The notes under the pieces: model-generated
Told to the model about the DNA's origin: nothing
The model's input: only the letters and a program-made list of their open reading frames with translations
Database searches by the model: none
NCBI GenBank assembly: GCA_002747145.1
Contig: PDTI01000024.1
Span: forward strand, 1 to 46,880
Length of the DNA stretch: 46,880 nt
From: Desulfobacter postgatei
GTDB taxonomy: Bacteria > Desulfobacterota > Desulfobacteria > Desulfobacterales > Desulfobacteraceae
Direction of reading: 5' to 3'
Shown here: one piece after another, positions 28,793 to 37,543 of the stretch
Position numbering within the stretch: the stretch's first letter is position 1
Layout: each line of letters begins with the position of its first letter
Position numbers and translations under genes: made by a program

Positions 28793-29194
28793 TTAAACCG
28801 CCTCCCTGAATATAATCTTGGTTAATTCAATTGCCGCTGCGACAAACGTACTCGCCACTACTACGGAAAGGCCTGCCAAAAGCCCTGCCGGATGTACACT
28901 GCGGTTTACGATCAACAGAAAAATAATCACTGCCGTCAATGCAAAACGCAGATAATATTTCACCAGAAGCGCACCGATCAGAGATTTTCCCTTTTCAAGC
29001 ACCCGCTTTGGGTTGAGATTTTTATCCACTGTATTTTTGAGCACATGAAAGTTGATTGTCACAATCAAGCCGCCCAGAAAAATCCCAAGATATACTTTCG
29101 GGGGGGCCAGAATCAATGCCGCCAGACTGGACCCCAGAAACAGAATCCAGTTGGTTCGTGTGATAAAATCTACTATTTTTTCAAGCTCGTCCAT
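28793..29194 (-). CDS. atpI: ATP synthase subunit I
   Basis: Four predicted TM segments, ATP-synt_I-like, directly upstream of atpB. Confidence 0.75.
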   Translation of the reverse strand: MDELEKIVDFITRTNWILFLGSSLAALILAPPKVYLGIFLGGLIVTINFHVLKNTVDKNLNPKRVLEKGKSLIGALLVKYYLRFALTAVIIFLLIVNRSVHPAGLLAGLSVVVASTFVAAAIELTKIIFREAV

Positions 29195-29455
29195 TTAATA
29201 TCTTTCCGCTTTTTTTCCAGCCCTGATAATGTTGCTGAACCCGGCTGCTATACCGAACCCAAGCCCTACCAGCAAAAGAACGGGTTTTGTATCAAAAACA
29301 GTATCCAGCCAGTATCCCAGCGCCAGTCCGATGACAATGGAAAGAGCCACGGAGATGCCAAGACTGGCAAAATATCCCAGCTCACGAAAGGTTTTTCCCT
29401 TATCTTTATCTGCCATTTTCATCAACCTTTCACCGGCAGCTTGTTTGCCGATCAA
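29195..29455 (-). CDS. AtpZ/AtpI family protein
   Basis: FRELGYFASLGISVALSIVIGLALGYWLDTVFDTKPVLLLVGLGFGIAAGFSNIIR. Confidence 0.8.
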   Translation of the reverse strand: MIGKQAAGERLMKMADKDKGKTFRELGYFASLGISVALSIVIGLALGYWLDTVFDTKPVLLLVGLGFGIAAGFSNIIRAGKKAERY

Positions 29456-29533
29456 CCGGCAATTTAGATCTTTAAATTATCTTGAGAACAAATATCATAT
29501 GATCCGGATGAAGTCAACGTGAAAAAATGATTT

Positions 29534-29616
29534 AGAGCTTGTTTGGGAATTAGGGGATCGAAGCGAAATCCCATTTTCATGGGATTGCAGCCGATTCATC
29601 AATTACCTAACAAGCG
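29534..29616. repeat. Family F2 element, compact hairpin copy adjoining the selD stop
   Basis: AGAGCTTGTTTGGGAATTAGGGGATCGAAGCGAAATCCCATTTTCATGGGATTGCAGCCGATTCATCAATTACCTAACAAGCG: two complementary arms around a short loop. Confidence 0.88.
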
Positions 29617-29617
29617 T

Positions 29618-30667
29618 TTACATAATATCAAGGAATCCGTTGGTATACGGCCCCTTCACCTTTCCGATCAACCTGGCCGAAATGCCGTTTTTTTTCATGA
29701 TATCCGCACATTGTGCCGCCTGTTTCCGGGCCATAAAAAGCAAAAGCCCGCCTGAAGTCTGGGGGTCAAACATTAAATCGATTTGCACCCGGTCGATTCC
29801 TTCTGCCACACGGATATGGGGGGTAAAAAAACGTCTGTTTTTATGTGCACCCTCCGGAAGCAGGCCCATGGCGGCCAAGTCCATTACGCCATCCAGCACT
29901 GGGATCTTTTCCGTATAAATTTCAATGCGAATATCCGCGCCTTTGGCCACTTCAAGCAAATGTCCCCCGAGCCCGAAGCCTGTGACATCAGTACAGGCAT
30001 GGACATGAAAATCTTTAGCGATCAGCGCGGCTTTTTTGTTCAGGGTAGACATATTTTTTATCGCCTGTTTAACCTGGTCATCGGATGCAAGTCCGCCTTT
30101 GGCCGCCGTGGCAATAACGCCGGTGCCGATGGGTTTGGTTAAAAGAACAGCATCCCCCACCCTTGCACGGCTGTTGGCCCAAATCCGGTCCGGGTGAACG
30201 ATACCGGTCACCGACAACCCGTACTTGATTTCAGAATCATCCACGGAATGGCCGCCCACAAGGGTTGCGCCCGACTCTTTAATTTTATCAAGCCCGCCTT
30301 CAAGAATTCTGGGAAGAATATCTTTTTCAATGTCGCATGACGGAAAACAGACAATATTCATCACAGTAATGGGCATGCCCCCCATGGCATAGACATCTGA
30401 CAATGAATTGGCCGCAGCAATCTGACCAAACTCATAGGGGTCATCGGCCACAGGCGTCAAAAAATCAAGGGTCTGGACGATGGCGGTATCTTGGGACAAA
30501 CGGAATACACCGGCATCATCCGGATGTTCAAGTCCGATGATCAAATCCGGATGGGACGGCAGTTCAAGTTTTGAAACGATTTTATCCAGGCCCCCTGGAT
30601 CCAATTTGGCAGCTCAACCTGCTGCTTTGACCGTGCGGGTTAAAAAAAACTGTTCCGATTTATCCAT
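29618..30667 (-). CDS. selD: Selenide, water dikinase, selenocysteine-containing form
   Basis: ATG at 30667 gives MDKSEQFFLTRTVKAAG-UGA-AAKLDPGGLDKIVSKLELPSHPDLIIGLEHPDDAGVFRL...; UGA (rc of 30614-30616) falls at the conserved Cys/Sec site. Body: VGGHSVDDSEIKYGLSVTGIV, TDVTGFGLGGHLLE, DPQTSGGLL. Confidence 0.93.
30584..30616 (-). promoter_or_regulatory. Candidate bacterial SECIS element in selD
   Basis: UGA-GCUGCCAAAUUGG-AUCCAGG-GGG-CCUGGAU: perfect 7-bp stem with GGG loop starting 13 nt after UGA. Confidence 0.7.
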
Positions 30668-30679
30668 TATCCGGCATCC

Positions 30680-31462
30680 TTAATCTTTAAGCACAATCAC
30701 TGCGGCAAAGCGTCCGGTGACCTTGTTTGCTCTGTAAGAATAAAACAGATCGGTACGGCACCGGGTGCAAAGCCCCATGGTTTCAATGTGTTCATCCAAC
30801 ACACCGCAAGCCCCAAGCTGATCCCGGGAGATCTGCCAGAAATCAAAATAGGGGCGGCCTTTCTCTTTATATGGCCACAATCCTTTGGGGATCTCCCGCT
30901 TATAATTTATAAACTGTGCACAGCAGGGGCCAAGGGAGGGGGAGATGCCCGCCCGGATGTCCGCAGGGGTACACCCGAACTGAGTCACCATGGTATCAAT
31001 GCAGCGGCCAATAATATCAGCCACACTGCCCCGCCAGCCGGAATGGACATTGGCAATCACCTCTTTTTGCGGGTCGTACAGAACAACCGCCTGGCAGTCT
31101 GCCACCTGGATCACAAGCCCAAGGCCTTTAAGATTTGTAACAGCGGCATCTGCTTTAAATATTAGAGAAGGTGCCCTCCCCTGCCCTTTCCAGACAGCCT
31201 GCGCTGCCTCTTTTTCCGATCTAATCACAGCAATGCCGGTGCCGTGCACCTGATTTAAAAAAAGCGCCCGGGTCAGGCCCATAGACGACAGCATCAATGC
31301 CCTGTTCCGGTTCACAATATCCGGGTCATCGCCGGTATGCAATCCCACATTCAATCCTTGGAAATCACCTTTGCTGAACCCTTCGGACCTGGAAAAAACG
31401 CCATGGACCAGCCCAGGGAACACATTCAGATGATAAAATGTTAAAGGGCTAGGCACCACCAT
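30680..31462 (-). CDS. pgeF: Peptidoglycan editing factor PgeF (YfiH/laccase-domain family)
   Basis: FLNQVHGTGIAVI; DAAVTNLKGLGLVIQVADCQAVVLYDPQ; IANVHSGWRGSVADI; ISPSLGPCCAQF. Confidence 0.92.
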   Translation of the reverse strand: MVVPSPLTFYHLNVFPGLVHGVFSRSEGFSKGDFQGLNVGLHTGDDPDIVNRNRALMLSSMGLTRALFLNQVHGTGIAVIRSEKEAAQAVWKGQGRAPSLIFKADAAVTNLKGLGLVIQVADCQAVVLYDPQKEVIANVHSGWRGSVADIIGRCIDTMVTQFGCTPADIRAGISPSLGPCCAQFINYKREIPKGLWPYKEKGRPYFDFWQISRDQLGACGVLDEHIETMGLCTRCRTDLFYSYRANKVTGRFAAVIVLKD

Positions 31463-31979
31463 AAAATCTTTGCCCAATACGCTCAATGATCTTTGATGTG
31501 GAAATATCTTCCTCAAAGGCCACGCGCGCCACGCGTCCGCCGCTGTCTTTGACAAATCTGGCCCCAATAATTTTATCCTCGGGCCAGTCCGCTCCCTTGA
31601 CCAGAACATGGGGAACAATGCGTTGAATCAAATCCCCGGGATCAGGCGAATCAAACAGTACCACATGATCCACACAGCTTAGAGCCGCCACAACACGCGC
31701 CCGCTGCACCTGGCAGATCACAGGCCGAAGATCGCCCTTAATCTGCCGGATGGATACATCAGAGTTCAGCCCAAGAACCAGCACATCCCCGAATGATTTG
31801 GCCTTTTCAAGGTAGGCCACATGGCCTGCATGGAGAATGTCAAAGCAGCCGTTGGTAAACACAACGGTCCGGCCAAGGGTTGTGTATTCCCGGGATAGAC
31901 GGCACATCTCGTCCAGTGTAACAATTTTATGATTTATATTAACCGTAGATATCTCCCCTGCGGTCCTGCCCAACGGCAA
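31449..31979 (-). CDS. rfaE2: D-glycero-beta-D-manno-heptose 1-phosphate adenylyltransferase
   Basis: VVFTNGCFDILHAGHVAYLEKAKSFGDVLVLGLNSDVSIRQIKGDLRPV...VLVKGADWPEDKIIGA. Confidence 0.92.
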   Translation of the reverse strand: MPLGRTAGEISTVNINHKIVTLDEMCRLSREYTTLGRTVVFTNGCFDILHAGHVAYLEKAKSFGDVLVLGLNSDVSIRQIKGDLRPVICQVQRARVVAALSCVDHVVLFDSPDPGDLIQRIVPHVLVKGADWPEDKIIGARFVKDSGGRVARVAFEEDISTSKIIERIGQRFYGGA

Positions 31980-32084
31980 CCAAAAATTTGCCCCGGATCT
32001 GCCCGTTTTTCACATCAAACTGCACGACACCAGCTTTGAATGTTGTTTTCGTGATCCTATTACCCTTTAACACAATGATCACAT

Positions 32085-33431
32085 TTAGTGCTTAATCATA
32101 TCAGCAATCTGAAACGCCACCTCCAGGCTTTGCTCGGCATTGAGCCGCGGATCACAGGTGGTATCGTATCGATTGTGAAGTTCTTCACTGACAATATTTC
32201 TGGCCCCGCCCACACATTCAGTTACGTTTTTACCGGTCATTTCAAGATGAACGCCTCCCGGCACCGTTCCTTCTGCCCAGTGAATCTCAAAAAACCGGGT
32301 AATCTCCTTTAAAATATCATTAAAATCCCGGGTTTTGTGTCCGGATTGCGATATGTAGGTATTGGCATGCATGGGATCGCAGTTCCACACAATATGATGC
32401 CCCTCTTTTTTAATTTCCCGGAGCAGGTGCGGCAGTTTATTTTGAATATGATCACACCCCATCCGGGTGATCAGGGTCAATCTTCCGGGTTCGTTTTCTG
32501 GATTAAGGGCTTTAATGAGCTGCTTGATGTTATCAATATCATGGTCCGGACCGATTTTAACCCCAATTGGATTGAGCACCCCCTTTAAAAATTCAACATG
32601 GGCACCGTCCAGCTGCCGGGTGCGTTCACCAATCCAAAGCATATGTGCAGAACAATCATACCAGTCCCCGGTGGTGGAATCAATCCGGGTCAACGCCTCT
32701 TCGTAAGGCAGTAAAAGGGCTTCGTGGGAGGTAAAAAACTGGGTTTGATTGATCTGGGAAATATCCGTGGGAATTCCGATTGTATTCATAAACTTTATAG
32801 CCTGATCAATCTGCCTGGCCAGACGGTTATAGGATCGCCCCATGGGGGATTGGGCCACAAATTCCTGGTTCCAGGCCTGGACCCTGTGCAGGGCTGCATA
32901 CCCGCCCCGGGTAAATGCCCGCAAAATGTTCAGGGTGGAGGCAGCCAGATAATACCCCTTAAGCATGTATTTAGGATTCGGGGTGCGCGTGCTGATGGAA
33001 AATTCGTTTCTATTAACCATATCACCACGATATGACGGCAGTTCAACGCCATCAACAGTTTCCGTATCTGACGAACGGGGTTTGGCAAACTGCCCGGCAA
33101 TCCGGCCCACTTTTATGGCTGGTTTTCCACCGGCATAGGCCATAACAACAGCCATCTGCAGTAAAACCTTCATGGTGTCCCTGATGATGGGTGCCGTGAC
33201 TTGGGAAAAATCTTCTGAACAGTCCCCGCCCTGAATCAGAAACGCATCCCCTTTTGCGGCCTTGGCCAGCAGACCCTTTAATGTTCTTATTTCCCCTGCA
33301 AAAACCAGTGGCGGCAGCAACGCCAAATCTTTAGTGACTTTTTCCAACGCTTCTTGATCCGGCCAGTTGGGTTGTTGAAGAGCCGTATAATTTTTCCAAC
33401 TTGATTTTGTCCATCCATTTTGATCTGTCAT
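32085..33431 (-). CDS. 3-deoxy-7-phosphoheptulonate synthase, class II
   Basis: FLIQGGDCSEDF; KVGRIAGQFAKPRS; LPSYRGDMVN; WIGERTRQLDGAHVEFLKGVLNPIGVKIGP; RMGCDHI; WNCDPMHANT; PGGVHLEMTGKNVTECVGG. Confidence 0.95.
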   Translation of the reverse strand: MTDQNGWTKSSWKNYTALQQPNWPDQEALEKVTKDLALLPPLVFAGEIRTLKGLLAKAAKGDAFLIQGGDCSEDFSQVTAPIIRDTMKVLLQMAVVMAYAGGKPAIKVGRIAGQFAKPRSSDTETVDGVELPSYRGDMVNRNEFSISTRTPNPKYMLKGYYLAASTLNILRAFTRGGYAALHRVQAWNQEFVAQSPMGRSYNRLARQIDQAIKFMNTIGIPTDISQINQTQFFTSHEALLLPYEEALTRIDSTTGDWYDCSAHMLWIGERTRQLDGAHVEFLKGVLNPIGVKIGPDHDIDNIKQLIKALNPENEPGRLTLITRMGCDHIQNKLPHLLREIKKEGHHIVWNCDPMHANTYISQSGHKTRDFNDILKEITRFFEIHWAEGTVPGGVHLEMTGKNVTECVGGARNIVSEELHNRYDTTCDPRLNAEQSLEVAFQIADMIKH

Positions 33432-33559
33432 ACTTTATACCATACTTAGTCCTTATTATTTTTATGTGACCCATTGGGAAATCATAATCTTGTATATTTA
33501 GAATGTTTATTGTAAAATTGTAAAGTATAATAGGACGAAATTTTTTTTGGTTAATCCTC

Positions 33560-33722
33560 AGAGATTGTTTGGTAATTGATGAATCGGCTGCAATCTCATG
33601 AAAATGGCCCCAATTCTCTCAAATTTTATGCGAAGAGTCCGGCTATTAACAGAAAATTTGTAAAAATTGGTTCTCATTTTCATGAGATTTCGCTTCGATC
33701 CCCTAATTAGCAAACAAGCTCT
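33560..33722. repeat. Family F2 element, long copy
   Basis: AGAGATTGTTTGGTAATTGATGAATCGGCTGCAATCTCATGAAAATGG...CATTTTCATGAGATTTCGCTTCGATCCCCTAATTAGCAAACAAGCTCT. Confidence 0.88.
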
Positions 33723-33723
33723 T

Positions 33724-33884
33724 AGGCCCATGATCAAAATAAAATCGCCCATCTACTTGTCTTTTAAGTCACTCTCGGCGTTACGCCAAAGGACACATAT
33801 AACCAATATGCGTCCAGTGGCGTGCCTTGATGGTGACTTAAAATCCGGCGTATCTGTGGCAGATTTAATTCTGATCATGGGCCT
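33724..33884 (+). repeat. Family F1 element, full-length copy
   Basis: Nearly identical to 16103-16263 over its whole length, with a few substitutions. Confidence 0.92.
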
Positions 33885-33885
33885 T

Positions 33886-33957
33886 AGAGCGTGTTTGATA
33901 ATTGATGAATCGGCTGCAATCCCATGAAAATGGCCCCAATTTCCCCAAATTTTATGT
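33886..33957 (+). repeat. Family F2 element, left-half copy
   Basis: AGAGCGTGTTTGATAATTGATGAATCGGCTGCAATCCCATGAAAATGGCCCCAATTTCCCCAAATTTTATG matches the left half of 33560-33722. Confidence 0.85.
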
Positions 33958-33964
33958 CAGAAAA

Positions 33965-34097
33965 AAATAAATCCCCCCATTTTGCTTGTCTTTTTACCTG
34001 GTTTCACGTTGCGCCAATGGGCCTTCAATATTGCGCCCATTGACGCGCTTTGAAAATAGGCAAAAAACCGTCGCTCTATTGGGGTGGGGAAATTTTT
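33965..34097 (+). repeat. Diverged F1-like palindromic element
   Basis: AATAAATCCCCCCATTTTGCTTGTCTTTTTACCTGGTTTCACGTTGCGCCAATGGGCC...GCCCATTGACGCGCTTTGAAAATAGGC...ATTGGGGTGGGGAAATT; same layout as F1 but diverged. Confidence 0.65.
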
Positions 34098-34191
34098 CGT
34101 GATCCTTACTCTCCTTTACGATAAACGCTTTTGATATCCTTACTTTTATGATAAGAATAGAGAAATCATTTAACTTTATGAACTGTCGCAA

Positions 34192-35697
34192 ATGAGGGAT
34201 ATAATGACCCATTCAAAGCTATTGACCATTGCGGATCTGATAGATGAGCTGGATATGGGGAAGGCCACTTTAAAATTCATTTTACGTCGATTCAGCCCAT
34301 GGCTTGCCACACAAATTGTCAACGATGGAACATGTTACACTGAACAGGCGGTTACCACCCTTTTAAAAATCAAAAAGTTTCTGGATGCAGGTATGCTGCC
34401 CCAACAGGTCGAAACTTGCCTTGCACAGGAAGCAGAAATGCTTAACGCCACGGCAAGGGTACAACATTTTACCGACAGTCAAGGGACAATTCCTTTGGAT
34501 AGGGAGGCGGTATCTATGTTCAAGGATCTGTTCCAGGTATATATAAAAAAACAGGACCGTATTGCTTCAGCCCAGGAAGCACTTGCCCGGGTGGAAGAAA
34601 AAAAAGCAAACGCAATGGAAAAACGGGCTGCTGCTGAAGAGAAAAAAGCCGATGCAATGACGAGCATAGCCCTGGCATTGCAAAAGATGCACGAGCAGCG
34701 CAGCGTTGCTCCCCAGGCGATGGAAATTGCCGGACGTGCCATGGAAAGCTTAGCTCTGGAAGAATCAACCAGGCTTGACCAAAGCACTTTGGATACCGGT
34801 TTTGATGAAAATGACCCTCTGCGTGAAGACCCAGATCCATTTAAAGGTCAGGAGCACGAAGATCTTGACGACACCGGTTCTTCCAACATGGATGATCTGT
34901 CTTTATTGACCCATGAAACAGCCCTGACATCTGACGATATTGATGACCTGTCTGCATTGATTAACGATGACTCTGATCCCCACAGCGACCTTAACGATAT
35001 TGAAAGCCTGCTGGAAGAAGCCCCGTCAGCACCAGAGACAAACAATCTGTCAAATGATATGGATAATTTGTCAACATTAGTTGATTCTGATTTGCCTTTG
35101 TCTGATTCCCCAGATATTAGAGGTCACAATGAAGACGGCCTTGATGATCTGTTCAGTCTTGTGGATATGGATACCGATGCCCCAAAGGATCTGAATGAAG
35201 ATCTGGATGATTTGTCCAAGCTTATTGCGCCTGACGGTGAAAAGGCTGTTGAGGACTTAGATGATTTATCCGTCCTGATTAAAGCGCCACAGCCCCAGGA
35301 ACCTGTGGATGATCTGTCCAAGCTTATTGAGTCTGAAAATGATGAGCCAACCAGCGATGTAGATGATCTTTGGCCCCTGGTCTGTGATGCAGATCGTTCA
35401 CACAAAGAAGTCCAAAGCCCGGCTGAACAGTCAGCTGATGCGCCTGGGATGGATAACCTGTCTGCGCTGATTGATGACACACCCTCAATAAAACCGGATA
35501 TTTCGCCAGATCAGGATATGAAAGCATACAAGGCTGCTATCATGAAAATCATTATTGAATTAAAGGAACAAGGCCTGACAGCCAAACAGACAACGGATCA
35601 GCTCAACCGGGATGATGTCGCCACCCTGTCCGGAAAACCCGCCTGGGGCTTAAAAGCCGTGGAAAAAATTTATGGGTTTATTGATTCTGCAAAATAA
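34192..35697 (+). CDS. MerR-like HTH / coiled-coil / acidic DDLSxLI-repeat protein with recombinase-like C-terminal helix domain
   Basis: N-term LLTIADLIDELDMGKATLKFILRRFSPWLATQIVNDGTCYTEQAVTTLLKIKKFLDAGMLPQQVE; about ten DDLSxLI-type motifs; C-term MKIIIELKEQGLTAKQTTDQLNRDDVATLSGKPAWGLKAVEKIYGFI. Function unknown. Confidence 0.8.
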   Translation: MRDIMTHSKLLTIADLIDELDMGKATLKFILRRFSPWLATQIVNDGTCYTEQAVTTLLKIKKFLDAGMLPQQVETCLAQEAEMLNATARVQHFTDSQGTIPLDREAVSMFKDLFQVYIKKQDRIASAQEALARVEEKKANAMEKRAAAEEKKADAMTSIALALQKMHEQRSVAPQAMEIAGRAMESLALEESTRLDQSTLDTGFDENDPLREDPDPFKGQEHEDLDDTGSSNMDDLSLLTHETALTSDDIDDLSALINDDSDPHSDLNDIESLLEEAPSAPETNNLSNDMDNLSTLVDSDLPLSDSPDIRGHNEDGLDDLFSLVDMDTDAPKDLNEDLDDLSKLIAPDGEKAVEDLDDLSVLIKAPQPQEPVDDLSKLIESENDEPTSDVDDLWPLVCDADRSHKEVQSPAEQSADAPGMDNLSALIDDTPSIKPDISPDQDMKAYKAAIMKIIIELKEQGLTAKQTTDQLNRDDVATLSGKPAWGLKAVEKIYGFIDSAK

Positions 35698-35745
35698 TAA
35701 CAGCCATGGACTGATCGGAACGATTAATTTCCATTATTGAAATTT

Positions 35746-36684
35746 TTATTTTGCCCCTGCCGCGTCGGCGAAACGCGTATCCACAAAGTCATCCAGATCA
35801 ATAAGGGAAGTCATAATATTCATTTTATCCATCATATATTTCTGAATTATATCAAGATCTTCTTTTTGGGGATAAAGTTCTCCTGTCAGAATCCGGTCAG
35901 GCGGATCTGTAAGCACCCGTCTGATAATATCCCTATCCTGGGAAAAAAACTCAGCACCAATAATTGAAGCCGGCTCAGGCTGTGAATCAATGGCAAGTCC
36001 GGACCGTACAAAACTTGTGCAGATTTCCTGAATAGCTTCGGGATTATTTTCAATCACCTCGGAACGCATGACAAAAACACAACAGGGGTGCTTGGCCCAC
36101 AAATTTTTTGACAGCTCAAATTCTTCTCCATGCCCGGCTGCGATCACCTGGGAACCAAATGGTTCAGCGACGATAAACCCGCCGATTTCGCCCTCTTCGT
36201 CATACTCAAGGGCTTCGGGCATCTGGAAAGGCGCAACAACCTCAAGGGTAACATCAATTCCCTTTTCCGTGGCACGTCCGGGTTTCAACCCTTTCTCGGA
36301 TAACAGTTTGTGAAACAGCATATTGTGGATGGAGAGCTGATATGGAATCAAAACGGTCTTACCCGCGAAATCTTCAACGGAATTGATGCTGGCTCTTTTG
36401 TTTTTAACCAGAACACTGCCTGATTTATGGGCCAGCAACAGCAGTTTAAGATCAACACCGGCTTTGAAAAGATCCATGGCTGTTGGTGCCAGAACCAAAG
36501 CCCCGTCCAGGGATTTCACAGCAAGCGCATCAGCAACTTCATTCCACCCGTTTTTAACCACAGGTTCCAGTGTGCAGTGTTGAAAGGTTTCCATACGTTG
36601 TTGCAATTTTCGAGCTGTTACACCGAGAATGAAATGATCAGTGATTTTAAGATATCCGATCTTGATCGCGGGCTTTTCCGCCAT
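35746..36684 (-). CDS. NrtA/SsuA-like substrate-binding protein fold without recognisable signal peptide
   Basis: IKIGYLKITDHFILGVTARKL...VEDFAGKTVLIPYQLSIHNMLFHKLLSEKGLKPG...GFIVAEPFGSQVIAAGHGEEF...LWAKHPCCVFVMR. Confidence 0.75.
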   Translation of the reverse strand: MAEKPAIKIGYLKITDHFILGVTARKLQQRMETFQHCTLEPVVKNGWNEVADALAVKSLDGALVLAPTAMDLFKAGVDLKLLLLAHKSGSVLVKNKRASINSVEDFAGKTVLIPYQLSIHNMLFHKLLSEKGLKPGRATEKGIDVTLEVVAPFQMPEALEYDEEGEIGGFIVAEPFGSQVIAAGHGEEFELSKNLWAKHPCCVFVMRSEVIENNPEAIQEICTSFVRSGLAIDSQPEPASIIGAEFFSQDRDIIRRVLTDPPDRILTGELYPQKEDLDIIQKYMMDKMNIMTSLIDLDDFVDTRFADAAGAK

Positions 36685-36767
36685 TTCAAGTACCTCCGGG
36701 GATGATTTAGTATGTCATAAATATTCTGAATCTGCCACAATTTCGCAATAATGTAAACCCTGGGGCT

Positions 36768-37538
36768 TTATAAAATAATAGAATCAGAGAACCCGGTCAA
36801 TTCAGCCTTTTCTTTTGCTCGGATTAGTATGCCTGCGAAAATCAAATCCTGGGGAGCGGTGAGTTTGATGTTAAACGGACCTCCGTCCACCATGGCCACC
36901 GGTATTTTCGCATGTTCACAGACTGAGGCTTCGTCTGTGCCCGAAAAGCCGGTATTCCAGGCATGGGAAACAGCCTTGATAATCAGATCCAGGCGAAAAA
37001 CCTGGGGTGTCTGGGCCCGGAACAGTCCATCCCGGTCAAGGGTGCAGATGATCCTGCCGTTGTGATCAACCTTTTTTACGGTATCTAAGATACCCAGGGC
37101 CGGAATGCAGGCACCATTTTTCAAAGCACCATCAAGGCACCGGTCAATCAGGTTTTCACCCACAAAGGGCCGGACCCCGTCATGAATCAGCACAAATGTT
37201 GTTTCAGGTCGGGCACAAATTTTCAACGCTTTATCAACTCCGTTACCCACGGAATCCTGACGGGTAACACCGCCTTGGATAATATGCAACGGTGTAGAAA
37301 ATGAAAACCGGTGCAAAAGGTCGTTGCGGATAAAATCCAGATCCTGTTCCGGAACCACCAGAATAATTTCATTCACCCGGAAGTGCGCGTCAAAGGCGGA
37401 TAGCGTACGAACGATTACCGGAACACCTTCCAGCTCAATGAACTGTTTTTTAACAGTAGACTGCATGCGCAGACCTTTTCCGCCCGCCACAATCACAGCA
37501 ATATTTTTAACGTTTTTTTTATTTTCTACATCAGACAT
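36768..37538 (-). CDS. ispD: 2-C-methyl-D-erythritol 4-phosphate cytidylyltransferase
   Basis: NIAVIVAGGKGLRMQSTVKKQFIELEGVPVIVRTLSAFD; LIHDGVRPFV; RAQTPQVFRLDLI; TDEASVCEH. Confidence 0.95.
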   Translation of the reverse strand: MSDVENKKNVKNIAVIVAGGKGLRMQSTVKKQFIELEGVPVIVRTLSAFDAHFRVNEIILVVPEQDLDFIRNDLLHRFSFSTPLHIIQGGVTRQDSVGNGVDKALKICARPETTFVLIHDGVRPFVGENLIDRCLDGALKNGACIPALGILDTVKKVDHNGRIICTLDRDGLFRAQTPQVFRLDLIIKAVSHAWNTGFSGTDEASVCEHAKIPVAMVDGGPFNIKLTAPQDLIFAGILIRAKEKAELTGFSDSIIL

Positions 37539-37543
37539 AAACG

